Source: Candidatus Jettenia sp.
Lineage (GTDB): Bacteria > Planctomycetota > Brocadiia > Brocadiales > Brocadiaceae
Assembly: GCA_021650895.1 (NCBI GenBank)
Contig: CP091278.1
Location: forward strand, 3,501,659 to 3,565,658
Direction of reading: 5' to 3'
DNA: 64,000 nt
In this document: positions 8,929-17,282 of the stretch, in pieces
Layout of the letters: every line of letters begins with the position of its first letter
How positions within the stretch are numbered: the first letter of the stretch is position 1
Translations under genes and position numbers: made by a program
The notes under the pieces: generated by a model
What the model saw: the letters and a program-made list of their open reading frames with translations, nothing else
Told to the model about the DNA's origin: nothing
Database searches by the model: none

Positions 8929-10083
8929 GTGGAGATATCAAAGCTTATTGATAATTTGATGGATCATGAATTGATAGGACTATTATTATCTAACGTAACC
9001 GATCTTACCTATATTTATGATACTGAGGGAAATGTTTTATTTGTGAATAAAATATTTGAGAAATTTATCGGACATAGACCAGAAGAATTTTACGGAAAAC
9101 CGTTTGCTTCTCTTTATGATGAATCTAACCTGAAAGAAGCACTAAATATGTATGCAAGAACATTGAAAGGGGAGTGCCCGCAATATGAATTATATTTTAA
9201 AAATACGAAAGTGCTCTGTGAATATAAGAATTTTCCTTTGAAAGGTGAAAAAGGAAATATAATTGGCGTTATAGGTATTGCCAGAGATATCACCCACCGC
9301 AAGCAAGGAGAAGAGGTAAAGGCGCTTAACGAATCTTTAGAAAAACGGATAGCAGAAAACTCAATGAAACTGGTAAAGATAAATGAAGAATTGACGGAAG
9401 AGATTTACAACCGTAAACGATTAGAGAGTGAATCTAAACAGAATAGTAAAAGGTTGCAAAAATCCTTAAGATGTATCATTCAGACTATGGCATCGGTTGT
9501 TGAATTGAGGGATTCTTATGCAGTTGGTCATCAAAAACGAGTTGCCCAACTTGCTTGTTGTATAGCTGAGGAGATGGGTCTTTCCCAGGAAAGGATTGAT
9601 GGAATCTGTTTTGCGGCAAATCTTCATGATATTGGCAAAGTATCTGTACCAGCGGAGATTCTTGGGAAAGTTGAACAGCTTACCGAGGGCGAGCTGAATA
9701 TGCTTAAGAATCATTCACGAGTAGGCTATGATATAGTAAAAGAGATAGAATCTCCTTATCCTGTTGCTCAAATTGTGCTTCAACATCATGAGAGGATTAA
9801 TAGGTCTGGATATCCTATGAGCTTGTCAGATAAAGATATACTCCTGGAAGCAAAAATTTTGGCCGTAGCTGATGTTGTAGAGGCGATATCCTTTCCCCGT
9901 CCTTATCGGTCAACATTCGGTTTAGATAAAGCCTTGGATGAAATATCACAAAACAGAGGTATTCTTTACGATCTTAATGTGGTACATGCTTGTTTGGTTC
10001 TTTTTCATGAAAAAGGATTTAAGTTTGAACAGAAGTCATATGCAAATCTGAGACTATTTGAGGATGTTTTGTTGAAAATTTGA
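8929..10083 (+). CDS. PAS domain plus HD-GYP cyclic-di-GMP phosphodiesterase-type protein
   Basis: The 384-residue protein starts at GTG 8929, eight bases after GGAGGA. It has an N-terminal PAS domain (about 10-125), a coiled-coil linker (125-185) and an HD-GYP domain. Key residues are H233-D234 (in LHDIGK), H286-H287 and G294-Y295-P296. HD-GYP proteins hydrolyse cyclic di-GMP, so this one probably lowers that messenger in response to the PAS signal. No membrane segment is seen, so it should be cytosolic. Its PAS is closely similar to the first PAS of the kinase at 2041, down to a shared PQYELYFKNT stretch, suggesting a recent duplication and perhaps the same signal. Confidence 0.9.
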   Translation: MEISKLIDNLMDHELIGLLLSNVTDLTYIYDTEGNVLFVNKIFEKFIGHRPEEFYGKPFASLYDESNLKEALNMYARTLKGECPQYELYFKNTKVLCEYKNFPLKGEKGNIIGVIGIARDITHRKQGEEVKALNESLEKRIAENSMKLVKINEELTEEIYNRKRLESESKQNSKRLQKSLRCIIQTMASVVELRDSYAVGHQKRVAQLACCIAEEMGLSQERIDGICFAANLHDIGKVSVPAEILGKVEQLTEGELNMLKNHSRVGYDIVKEIESPYPVAQIVLQHHERINRSGYPMSLSDKDILLEAKILAVADVVEAISFPRPYRSTFGLDKALDEISQNRGILYDLNVVHACLVLFHEKGFKFEQKSYANLRLFEDVLLKI

Positions 10084-10133
10084 TTTTGGAAACCTTCTCA
10101 TTATTTTATTTGTTTAAAAAAGGGTAGAAAAAT

Positions 10134-10442
10134 ATGTTTGTGTTAATTGTCGGGGGAGATCATTTAGGAAACATTCCCAGAGAGCTTGATAAACTTGGGA
10201 TCACAGAAATTCAGCATATAAGCGGAAGAAGTGGGCAAAAGGTCCGTGACAAAATTATAGGGAAGAAGGTTTTTATTATTTTGTTATACGATTTTGTTAA
10301 CCATAGTTTAGCGTATAAAATAAAGAAATTTGCCAGCAATAAAGAAATTCCTATTATCTATGCAAAAAGATCCTGGGCATCTATCCATAAAAAAATAAAG
10401 GAGAATCAACAGCTCATGAGTAAATTAGGGTTGCTATGTTAA
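10134..10442 (+). CDS. DUF2325-family small protein
   Basis: This 102-residue protein begins MFVLIVGGDHLGNIPRELD and continues with HISGR, then a FVNHSLAYKIKKFA segment and PIIYAKRS. That order (VGG, a GR motif, a hydrophobic strand, a Ser/Asn-His motif, then K and P) is the pattern of DUF2325 proteins, short Rossmann-like proteins of unknown function. It lies 50 bases after the HD-GYP gene, suggesting cotranscription. There is no signal peptide or membrane segment. Confidence 0.65.
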   Translation: MFVLIVGGDHLGNIPRELDKLGITEIQHISGRSGQKVRDKIIGKKVFIILLYDFVNHSLAYKIKKFASNKEIPIIYAKRSWASIHKKIKENQQLMSKLGLLC

Positions 10443-10524
10443 AAGGATAAATATTTTACCTGTTTATTGAATTACAAATTAACGTTTTGAGATATTGTGG
10501 TACTGTTAAATAAGGATATGATAC

Positions 10525-10776
10525 ATGAAAACGAATAAATTTTTTGTTTGTCCGAACTGTGGTAATATTGAAAAATTTAAAGTATTTACCAGTAGCTTTC
10601 AAATTATTAAACAATCCCCGGTAATGGGAGTAAGAGTAGATGAAACAGGCATTTTACCTAATTTACGACAAGCTGATAACTATATTGAGTGTCAGGTATG
10701 TTTTAAAACCTTAGAGTATGATACGGCATTAGATCTTGGTCAAAAATATATTAAAAAGGCCAGTTCTATCAGATAG
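10525..10776 (+). CDS. Small zinc-ribbon-like protein
   Basis: This 83-residue protein has a CPNC pair near residues 9-12 and a CQVC pair near 56-59, a spacing that fits a zinc ribbon with a long insert. No family is recognised. AAGGATATGATAC precedes the ATG. It is the last plus-strand gene of the signalling block, 82 bases after the DUF2325 gene. Confidence 0.55.
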   Translation: MKTNKFFVCPNCGNIEKFKVFTSSFQIIKQSPVMGVRVDETGILPNLRQADNYIECQVCFKTLEYDTALDLGQKYIKKASSIR

Positions 10777-10900
10777 ATCAATGTCATTAAGTTAAGCATC
10801 CTGCAGTAAAATTCCCCTCAAAAAGCTTTATTATGGGAGTTATAAAAATGCTAAGAGGCTGTCTGCAAAGTTCATATTTATGCCTGGAATTTATCCCTTT

Positions 10901-10978
10901 GGTGGATTCGCTCCGCTTAATCCATCCTATTTACACTTCAATCATTTGGTAAGGTGGATTAAACGAAGTGAATCCACC
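10901..10978. repeat. Long imperfect inverted repeat
   Basis: The left arm begins GGTGGATTCGCTCCGCTTAA at 10901, and the right arm (10953-10978) ends GTGAATCCACC. Arms are about 26 bases with a few mismatches around a 25-base spacer. It could form a strong hairpin between two convergent transcription units. The arm ends resemble dispersed intergenic repeats rather than a terminator, since no T-tract follows. Confidence 0.65.
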
Positions 10979-11048
10979 ATTGCACCGTAATGACATTGTC
11001 AGGCAGGTTAAATCTAACGTTCATTGACTCCGTTTTTTCACAAGCAGT

Positions 11049-11067
11049 GGCAAGTTTGAAACTTGCC
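11049..11067. repeat. Short perfect palindrome
   Basis: GGCAAGTTTGAAACTTGCC has nine-base perfect arms around a single central base. It lies just after the minus-strand gene ending at 11096 and may be part of its transcript end. It resembles the GGCAAGG/CCTTGCC palindrome inside the repeat element at 6373. Confidence 0.6.
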
Positions 11068-11095
11068 CCTATTCTCTGCCAAAGGTAGCTCCATT

Positions 11096-11752
11096 TTAAG
11101 GTAGCTTTTCTTTCTGTAAAGAATGATTCTTATAATGTGGTGATTTAAAAAATTTTGCCGGTTCTAGAGTTGGCTGCAGACTAAGCCCATCATACCAGCC
11201 TGCCACATATCCATGTGTCCAATCTTGCCGTGTTTCGGTAAAAACCGTAATTATATCCTTGGTAGGAATAATGGTAAGAGAGAATTCACTCCATGGTGAG
11301 ATACTATTCCCACTAATAGTATGTTTATTTATTGTTGTAAAAGCAAGCGCCGGATTCCAGGTACCGTCAAGGATTCCTATAATCGTTACGTCTCCAAGAT
11401 CATCGCCATAAAACGCCATACGGCCTGTTAAGACATAAGGAGTATTGACTATTACCTTAATTTCCTGATAGAGACCTCCTCGGGCTGTTCCATTCGAGTC
11501 AACTTGTTGCGCCAAAGCAAAAAATCCACTTATGGCAGGGGGCAGGGGGGTCCCGATGGTACCGGGAATTGCAATGGTTATATGAGTGGGGAATTCTACA
11601 GGAGCGCCATCACCATCCCAAGGGTAAGTTTCCCAGTATTTCCAACCCGTGTTATCTCCCGTTTCAAAATCTCCATTCTTGAGTAATTCTGAAGCAGACA
11701 ATGATGGTAACGTGAACAGGAAGAAGATTAAACCGAACAAGGCGTATTTCAT
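11096..11752 (-). CDS. Exported protein with a carbohydrate-binding-like beta domain
   Basis: The 218-residue protein starts with a signal peptide (about 1-20, cleavage near LSASE) followed by ELLKNGDFETGDNTGWKYW. The NGDFE...GW opening is typical of jelly-roll domains related to carbohydrate-binding modules. The rest is rich in predicted beta structure. No catalytic motif and no C-terminal sorting signal are seen. It lies 25 bases downstream of the PDZ/TPR lipoprotein gene and is probably the last gene of that minus-strand unit. Ligand unknown. Confidence 0.65.
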   Translation of the reverse strand: MKYALFGLIFFLFTLPSLSASELLKNGDFETGDNTGWKYWETYPWDGDGAPVEFPTHITIAIPGTIGTPLPPAISGFFALAQQVDSNGTARGGLYQEIKVIVNTPYVLTGRMAFYGDDLGDVTIIGILDGTWNPALAFTTINKHTISGNSISPWSEFSLTIIPTKDIITVFTETRQDWTHGYVAGWYDGLSLQPTLEPAKFFKSPHYKNHSLQKEKLP

Positions 11753-11777
11753 TATTTTCTCTATGCTTTATATATGG

Positions 11778-12821
11778 TTATTTGAATTTATTTTTTGGCT
11801 TTAATCTCTTATAGGTTGCAAATTCCTCATCAGCTTTTTCTTTCATACCCTTTTTATCATATACGATACTAAGATTAAAATGGGCGATAGCACAGTTTGG
11901 GTCAATTTCAATGGCTTTTTTATATTCTTTCATCGCCTCATCATACATCCCTTTTCGTAGATAAAGATCACCGACTTCATTGTGAATATCGGCAGTATTT
12001 GAACTCAGTTTAACCGGAGAAGTCTCTTTTTCCGTAGTGTTCTCAATTGCCAATTTTTGTTCTTCTTTGAAGGGATTTGGCGGAGATAATACAATTTGGC
12101 TAGCCTCAGATGTTGGTACTGACAGACTTATCATCCTGATCTCTTTTTCTCTCAAGAGAGTAAGTTTAACCTCTTTGCCTGCATGTGTTTCTATGAGTTG
12201 TTTTAAATGTTTTTTGTCTTCAATTTTTTCACTATTCCATTCGGTAAGGAGATCTTCTACCCGAATACCTGCATTTGCTGCGATGCCTTCAGGCATACTA
12301 TGAACGATAAGCACGCCGTGTTGCTTTTTTTTAAATCCAAACCATTCTTTATTTTCTTTGGTAATATTACATACAAGAAGCCCCAAAGGATTATAGGATT
12401 CCAGAAATACAATTGCCGTGCCTTTACACCACGAAGTATGTTTTACACCGTAATCTGTTCCTCCCAACTCTCCATATCCTTGCCATGATTTTGAAGCTCC
12501 GGTATCGTATTGGACATTAATTACTGCCTGGGCGCCCACTGCTTGGGCTTTTTCCTTAATTTTTAAGGCGAGAACGTCATGTCCTGAAAAACCGAATTCA
12601 CCAAGACTCACTTCTCCCAGCTTTTTATATGTTGTATCGATATCGCCTGCGCAGACAAATATCTCTTCGCTTTTTTCTCTATTTGCAGGCACCGTGCCTT
12701 TCTGGGGTTCGAGAGTGGGTTCTTCGTTCTTAAAAGGTGATATCTTTTTAAGAAAGCCGGAAGAACTACAGCCGGTTATAAAAGTAGTAAGAACAATAAA
12801 GACGATCGTTCTGATGTTCAT
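11778..12821 (-). CDS. Lipoprotein with PDZ domain and C-terminal TPR
   Basis: The 347-residue protein begins with a lipoprotein signal ending in TGC, with the lipidated Cys at residue 18. A middle part (about 55-145) resembles small YbjQ-like or metal-response folds. A PDZ-like domain follows (about 160-235, with GVLIVHSMPEGIAANAGI). Two TPR units at about 280-345 carry the AMKEYKKAIEIDPN pattern. Such a protein would sit at a membrane on the periplasmic side and scaffold other proteins. It follows the PGPGW gene by two bases, so the two are probably cotranscribed. Confidence 0.75.
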   Translation of the reverse strand: MNIRTIVFIVLTTFITGCSSSGFLKKISPFKNEEPTLEPQKGTVPANREKSEEIFVCAGDIDTTYKKLGEVSLGEFGFSGHDVLALKIKEKAQAVGAQAVINVQYDTGASKSWQGYGELGGTDYGVKHTSWCKGTAIVFLESYNPLGLLVCNITKENKEWFGFKKKQHGVLIVHSMPEGIAANAGIRVEDLLTEWNSEKIEDKKHLKQLIETHAGKEVKLTLLREKEIRMISLSVPTSEASQIVLSPPNPFKEEQKLAIENTTEKETSPVKLSSNTADIHNEVGDLYLRKGMYDEAMKEYKKAIEIDPNCAIAHFNLSIVYDKKGMKEKADEEFATYKRLKPKNKFK

Positions 12822-12823
12822 TT

Positions 12824-13075
12824 TTATTTATTCTTTCTTTTAAATTTTGATTTTATTTTTATTTCACTAGATTTTATTTTTGATTCAATATTTATTAAAT
12901 ACCGATGGTAAAATTTTGTCTTTTTCAGCTTCTTAACGAGAGAAACCTTTCCTGGAAAGCTTGTGATGTATAATCCAGTTAGAATTGTCAAGAGGCCAGG
13001 ACCGGGTAAAACAAGCATTGCCGATCCTATAAAGATAAGAAAAATACCTGCAGCATTTTTTGTAATTTTTTTCAT
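12824..13075 (-). CDS. PGPGW-family small membrane protein
   Basis: The 83-residue product has a hydrophobic stretch containing LVLPGPGLLTILTGL, which matches the PGPGW family of small membrane proteins of unknown function, and then a very basic tail. The chosen ATG at 13075 overlaps the stop of the upstream U32 gene as ATGA, and AGGAAG lies five bases before it. An upstream GTG (13081) is possible but less likely. Translation is likely coupled to the U32 gene. Confidence 0.75.
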   Translation of the reverse strand: MKKITKNAAGIFLIFIGSAMLVLPGPGLLTILTGLYITSFPGKVSLVKKLKKTKFYHRYLINIESKIKSSEIKIKSKFKRKNK

Positions 13076-14313
13076 CCGCACTTCCTAAGCATAAAATACT
13101 TACGTACCGGCCGTGATACTTTTACCAGTACCTTTTGCCCGGCATTGGCTGTTTCTATCGGTTCATTCTGTTCATTCCTGATATCCATCAGTACCTGGCT
13201 AAAATCTTCACTTAAACGCTTTCCCATGATTTCTACAGAAGTGTTCCCGGAAATCCTGTTTTTTACTAATACTTCTGCCGTATCTTCTGAAAGGACGTTA
13301 TGAACCGTGCCAAGATAATCATACTCTTTTATATAAGAATTTCCAGGATGTGTTGTCTGACTATTATACCCCTGATTTCCGAAAAAAAATCCTGTTCCGT
13401 ATTCCCTGTGACTAACTTTTTCAAGCTCAGATAGCCATCTCCGATCATAGGCGTAGTTGTCAGGATCAGCAAAATAACGATCCAGTGCTTCTCTGTATAT
13501 CCTCGTGACAACGGCAACGTAGTATTGGCTTTTCATCCGTCCTTCTATTTTCCATGCAGTAATGCCAGCGCGGACCAATTCTGGAATATGTTGAATCATA
13601 CAAAGATCCTTGGAACTCAAAATAAAAGTACCACTTTCATCTTCGACTATAGGGTATGTCTCATTGGGCCGTTTTTCCTCTTTCAGGGTATACTGCCATC
13701 GGCATGCATGAGAGCAATCTCCCAGGTTTGCATGTCGGTTTGTCATAAAACTGCTCAGGAGACAACGGCCTGAATATGACATACACATAGCGCCATGGAT
13801 AAACACCTCAGTTTCTGCCCGGGAATTGTCAGTAATTTCTTGAATTTCTCCCAGGGTTAATTCCCTGGCAAGTATTATCCGTTGAATACCCTGTTGGTAC
13901 CAGAACTCGACAGACTTCCCGTTGGTTGTATTGGCTTGTGTACTCAGGTGAATGGGAATGTGCGGAGCAATTTCTCTCACCATAAAAAAAATGCCAGGGT
14001 CTGAAATAATTACAGCATCTACCGGAATTTCAGCAAGTTTTTCCAGATAAGGGCGTATACTGCGAATGTGATAATTACGTGCAAAGATATTTAAGGTGAT
14101 ATAAATTTTTTTACCCCGGTTATGAATCCAGGTAGTAGCCTCATTGATTTCCTCTAACGTTATATCGGGTGCGCCCATTCGAAGATTAAAACCTTCTCCA
14201 CCTACATAAACAGCATCGGCGCCATATTCAACTGCTGTTTTGAGTTTTTCAATATCTCCTCCCGGTGCAAGAAGTTCTGGTTTTTTAGGTAATGTATTCT
14301 GTATGGGTATCAT
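13072..14313 (-). CDS. Peptidase U32 family protein (tRNA hydroxylation TrhP-like)
   Basis: The 413-residue protein opens KPELLAPGGDIEKLKTAVEYGADAVY and contains the family region EVFIHGAMCMSYSGRC...NRHANLGDCSHACRW, with conserved cysteines for the group. Its length and layout match U32 proteins such as TrhP/YegQ, which act in prephenate-dependent hydroxylation of tRNA uridine 34; peptidase activity is doubtful for this branch. Subgroup assignment (TrhP, RlhA or another) is inferred. It overlaps the PGPGW gene by four bases. Confidence 0.85.
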   Translation of the reverse strand: MIPIQNTLPKKPELLAPGGDIEKLKTAVEYGADAVYVGGEGFNLRMGAPDITLEEINEATTWIHNRGKKIYITLNIFARNYHIRSIRPYLEKLAEIPVDAVIISDPGIFFMVREIAPHIPIHLSTQANTTNGKSVEFWYQQGIQRIILARELTLGEIQEITDNSRAETEVFIHGAMCMSYSGRCLLSSFMTNRHANLGDCSHACRWQYTLKEEKRPNETYPIVEDESGTFILSSKDLCMIQHIPELVRAGITAWKIEGRMKSQYYVAVVTRIYREALDRYFADPDNYAYDRRWLSELEKVSHREYGTGFFFGNQGYNSQTTHPGNSYIKEYDYLGTVHNVLSEDTAEVLVKNRISGNTSVEIMGKRLSEDFSQVLMDIRNEQNEPIETANAGQKVLVKVSRPVRKYFMLRKCG

Positions 14314-14358
14314 TAGATTCTTTTTATTTCAACATATCAAGAAAACCAATTTTATTAT

Positions 14359-14384
14359 CGGTTCAATCGTTTACGATTGAACCG
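14359..14384. repeat. Perfect 12-bp inverted repeat between ruvX and U32 genes
   Basis: CGGTTCAATCGT at 14359-14370 and ACGATTGAACCG at 14373-14384 are perfect inverted copies separated by two bases. The site lies in the 128-base gap between ruvX and the U32 gene. No T-run follows on the minus strand, so an operator or repeat fits better than a terminator. Confidence 0.65.
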
Positions 14385-14441
14385 GGAAATTTGGGATGGT
14401 TACTTCTTAGTGCGCAAGCTTACATTCTTCTATTGTTTATT

Positions 14442-14855
14442 TTATTTCTGAGTTCTCGCTAAATAGTTCTGTAATATGAACTGGGCGGCAATCATATCAA
14501 TTCGTTCTTTTCTCTTCTTTCTCGATAGATCTCCTTCCAGCATAGCTTTATTTGCTCTAACAGTACTGAGCCTTTCATCGATAGTATGTATAGGGATTTG
14601 AACACGCTTCTTTAACAGTTCAACAAATGCCAGTACTGCATGTGCCTTGTCTCCTAACGTATTGTTCATATGTTTTGGTAAACCAACGACAACTTCTTCA
14701 ACCTCCTTTTCCTGTATAATATTCAGTATTTTTTGCAGGTCTTCTTTTATCTGAGTACGTTCTATCGTTGTTAATCCTTGTGCGGTAATTCCAAGTGGGT
14801 CGCTTAATGCAACGCCAATTCGCTTTTCACCGTAATCGATTCCCAGTATGCGCAT
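14442..14855 (-). CDS. ruvX: RuvX/YqgF Holliday junction resolvase homologue
   Basis: The 137-residue protein begins MRILGIDYGEKRIGVALSDP, the RNase-H-like first motif with catalytic Asp. It continues with VVVGLPKHMN, then DERLSTVRA and a final DMIAAQFILQNYL helix containing the last acidic residue. The family acts in resolution of recombination junctions and in 16S rRNA maturation. Length is normal. It sits 44 bases after the HAD-kinase fusion on the same strand. Confidence 0.93.
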   Translation of the reverse strand: MRILGIDYGEKRIGVALSDPLGITAQGLTTIERTQIKEDLQKILNIIQEKEVEEVVVGLPKHMNNTLGDKAHAVLAFVELLKKRVQIPIHTIDERLSTVRANKAMLEGDLSRKKRKERIDMIAAQFILQNYLARTQK

Positions 14856-14899
14856 AATTAAGAATACCTCGTGTTGTCATCCTGTAAAAGAGTAAAATG

Positions 14900-16162
14900 C
14901 TATGAATATCCGAGAGATAACAAGAGAAGTCCGGTACCAACGGGCATGAATAGATTATCTAATGACTTTAGCGGTAATGACTCTATAATACTTGAAATGA
15001 GCGCTATAAATAAAGCTACCGGAATCGGTAAATAGATATATCCACACAAAAAAGCCACAATCATAGCTGCGAAAGTGCCCTCAATACTCTTCTTTTTGTT
15101 ATAAGGGATACGATGGACACCCAGACTCCTGCCAACTATGGTAGCAGCGGTATCGGCAAATGCTACAATCCATATAGCAATATTTGCAACCACAGCGGGA
15201 AAGAAATGTAAAGATAAAACCGCTCCCAGAATCAAAGTCACTGGCCCAAAAGCAAAATCTCGTTCTTCTGCTTTACGGACACTGGATCTTGTTATTCTTC
15301 CCAAAAGTGGGAATGAGTACCCATTGATCCTTAGACATTCAGAAACCACATAAGCGCCTAACAAAGCAAGGAGCGTCATTTGGGTTGTATAGTAAATGAA
15401 ATTGGAGAATATTGGCACGCATGCGATGAGGATATGGAGAAATTTTCTTCGAATTTCCTGATACCACGAATGAATAAATTGTTTCCGCATACCCGCAGAC
15501 AGGGTTCCATAGGTATCTGCATCTGCTATATTCAAAATATCCAGAACCTCGGCAAGGTTTCTACTATCAATTAAGTAATTTGCCTTTTGCCGCACGGTGT
15601 AGTGGGCATTAACACCAATATTGATACTGGCTTTATTCATAATATTAAGATTATTACGGTCATCTACAAGAACAATAGTATTCTGCCATGTAAGGTTATT
15701 TTTGATTAATAACTCTTCAATGAGTTCTTTTTTACCATGAGGTTGGGAAAGACGTCCAAATACATCACCTGTTAATCGCCTGTTATGTATACCGATTTCC
15801 ACACCGTATCCATCATCTGCCGATAACCTTGTTGCAAGGTCTTTTACAAATAAATCAGGCACTCCACTGCTAACAAGAATTACATAATAGCCATGGCTGC
15901 GCAGTGCCTCAATCGTCTCTTGTGCATATCTTATTACTGTAATATTTTTGTAAACTGTTTGTGCAGATTCGAGGTCAATTCCTTTAAAACGCTCGTATAC
16001 CTTTTTGAGCAATTCCTGGATAGAGATTTTATTCATATTAAAGAGAAAACACAGGAGAACCGTTCGTATGTATACGAATATTCCTACATAACGTGCTAAG
16101 TGCAATAAAAATTGCCCTCTAAACAGCACACCGTCTACATCCATTACAACAATTTTTTTCAT
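14900..16162 (-). CDS. HAD phosphatase fused to a CTP-dependent polyprenol/phytol kinase-like domain
   Basis: This 420-residue protein joins two parts. Residues 1-215 form a HAD phosphatase of the SerB type: DVDGVLF at the start, LVSSGVP, a Lys in HGKKELIEE and VDDRNN. Residues about 235-420 are a multi-membrane domain with FADTAATIVGRSLG and KKKSIEGTFA, the signature of the CTP-dependent dolichol/phytol/diacylglycerol kinase and cytidylyltransferase superfamily. The fusion could dephosphorylate and phosphorylate related lipid or polyprenol substrates, but the substrate is unknown. It follows yggT by 20 bases. Confidence 0.78.
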   Translation of the reverse strand: MKKIVVMDVDGVLFRGQFLLHLARYVGIFVYIRTVLLCFLFNMNKISIQELLKKVYERFKGIDLESAQTVYKNITVIRYAQETIEALRSHGYYVILVSSGVPDLFVKDLATRLSADDGYGVEIGIHNRRLTGDVFGRLSQPHGKKELIEELLIKNNLTWQNTIVLVDDRNNLNIMNKASINIGVNAHYTVRQKANYLIDSRNLAEVLDILNIADADTYGTLSAGMRKQFIHSWYQEIRRKFLHILIACVPIFSNFIYYTTQMTLLALLGAYVVSECLRINGYSFPLLGRITRSSVRKAEERDFAFGPVTLILGAVLSLHFFPAVVANIAIWIVAFADTAATIVGRSLGVHRIPYNKKKSIEGTFAAMIVAFLCGYIYLPIPVALFIALISSIIESLPLKSLDNLFMPVGTGLLLLSLGYS

Positions 16163-16182
16163 AGGTATATGTTCGTGAAAGA

Positions 16183-16425
16183 TTAAAAGAGTACCAATGC
16201 CATCCGTTTAACAACGCCCAAGGCAATAAATACAATTACCGGGGAGAAATCTATACCTCTGATGGGCGGGATAAGTTTTCGTACAGGATTCAATACGGGA
16301 TCTGTGATTTTATAAAGAAATTGTATTGCCTGATTATAGGGGTTATGAGGCACCCACGATAATACAATTCTGATGAGTAATGCAATCTCATAAAGACTGA
16401 TGAGTTTACCCAGGAAAACTCCCAT
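16183..16425 (-). CDS. YggT family membrane protein
   Basis: The 80-residue protein has two hydrophobic segments flanking the typical core (RIVLSWVPHNPYNQAIQFLYKITDPVLNPVRKLIPP), with the DP-LNP-R-IPP pattern of YggT proteins. These are small membrane proteins linked to osmotic tolerance and cell division. It is the first gene of the minus-strand run. Confidence 0.88.
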   Translation of the reverse strand: MGVFLGKLISLYEIALLIRIVLSWVPHNPYNQAIQFLYKITDPVLNPVRKLIPPIRGIDFSPVIVFIALGVVKRMALVLF

Positions 16426-16597
16426 ATGAATACTCCTTTTTTAAACATATAAGCCGATATTTTAATGATTTAGAATACTGAAAATGAAAAAAATTTTAAC
16501 ACACCTTATACAAGAGAGCAACAAAAAATAAAATCTGAGGTTTTCACGCATCTTCCTGTACAATGCTTTATTATTTTTGACAAGAATGTATGCTTAC

Positions 16598-16626
16598 TTG
16601 AAATATACTATGCTGCATGGTAAAAT
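16598..16626 (+). promoter_or_regulatory. Putative sigma70 promoter for the SIS-domain gene
   Basis: TTGAAA at 16598-16603 and TAAAAT at 16621-16626 are separated by 17 bases, about 46 bases before the start at 16672. Confidence 0.45.
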
Positions 16627-16671
16627 TTTTGTAATTATTTACTTTAGGTAAATTCCTTAAGGTCTGACAAA

Positions 16672-17250
16672 TTGAAGATTCATGGTAATCCTCTTGGTAT
16701 TAAAGCGACTACACAAATTATACTAGACGAAATCTATTCTGTATTGGAAAAGATCGATGAAAAGGCATATGAGCAGTTTGTTTTATCTATTCTTACTGCA
16801 AAAAGTATATTTGTTACAGGACAAGGACGTTCAGGGCTGGTATCACGCACCTTTGCTATGAGACTTACCCATATTGGATTGCATGCTTATTGCGTTGGCG
16901 ATGCTACAACACCCAATATCGATAAAGGAGATCTATTGATAGCCTGCAGCGGTTCTGGTAATACCCATATCACCGGTTATATTGCTGGATTGGCTAAGAA
17001 ATCACATTCTACCATCATCGCTGTGACTTCCCACAAAGACTCTTTACTTGCGAGACAAGCGGATGTTATTATTGAGTTACCGGTACAGGAAGTGAGCACC
17101 AATTATAAGAATAATGGGTCTATTCAATTCCGGAGTACACTTTTTGAGCAGGCATGCCTTGTGTATTTAGACGGGGTTATTCTTTCTCTTCTTACCAGGC
17201 TGAACAGTTCTGAGAATGATATGCACAGGCGGCATTCCAACCTGGAGTAA
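16672..17250 (+). CDS. SIS-domain sugar-phosphate isomerase (6-phospho-3-hexuloisomerase-like)
   Basis: The 192-residue protein starts at TTG 16672, about ten bases after AAGG. It is a single SIS domain: IFVTGQGRSGLVSRTFAMRLTHIG, then LLIACSGSGNT and TSHKDSLLARQADVIIELP. That order and length match 6-phospho-3-hexuloisomerase (HxlB) of the ribulose monophosphate route. No hexulose-phosphate synthase is adjacent, so the true sugar phosphate is uncertain. It faces the flavoprotein gene at 17283, with only 32 bases between the stops. Confidence 0.8.
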   Translation: MKIHGNPLGIKATTQIILDEIYSVLEKIDEKAYEQFVLSILTAKSIFVTGQGRSGLVSRTFAMRLTHIGLHAYCVGDATTPNIDKGDLLIACSGSGNTHITGYIAGLAKKSHSTIIAVTSHKDSLLARQADVIIELPVQEVSTNYKNNGSIQFRSTLFEQACLVYLDGVILSLLTRLNSSENDMHRRHSNLE

Positions 17251-17282
17251 ACCTTATTTTATGGGTTTGCCTTATAAGCACA

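Larger units (their letters stand above)
10777..11095. other. Intergenic region dominated by inverted repeats
   Basis: This region between the convergent zinc-ribbon and exported-protein genes has no credible gene. It contains a long imperfect inverted repeat (10901-10978) and a 9-bp palindrome at 11049-11067. Confidence 0.6.
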
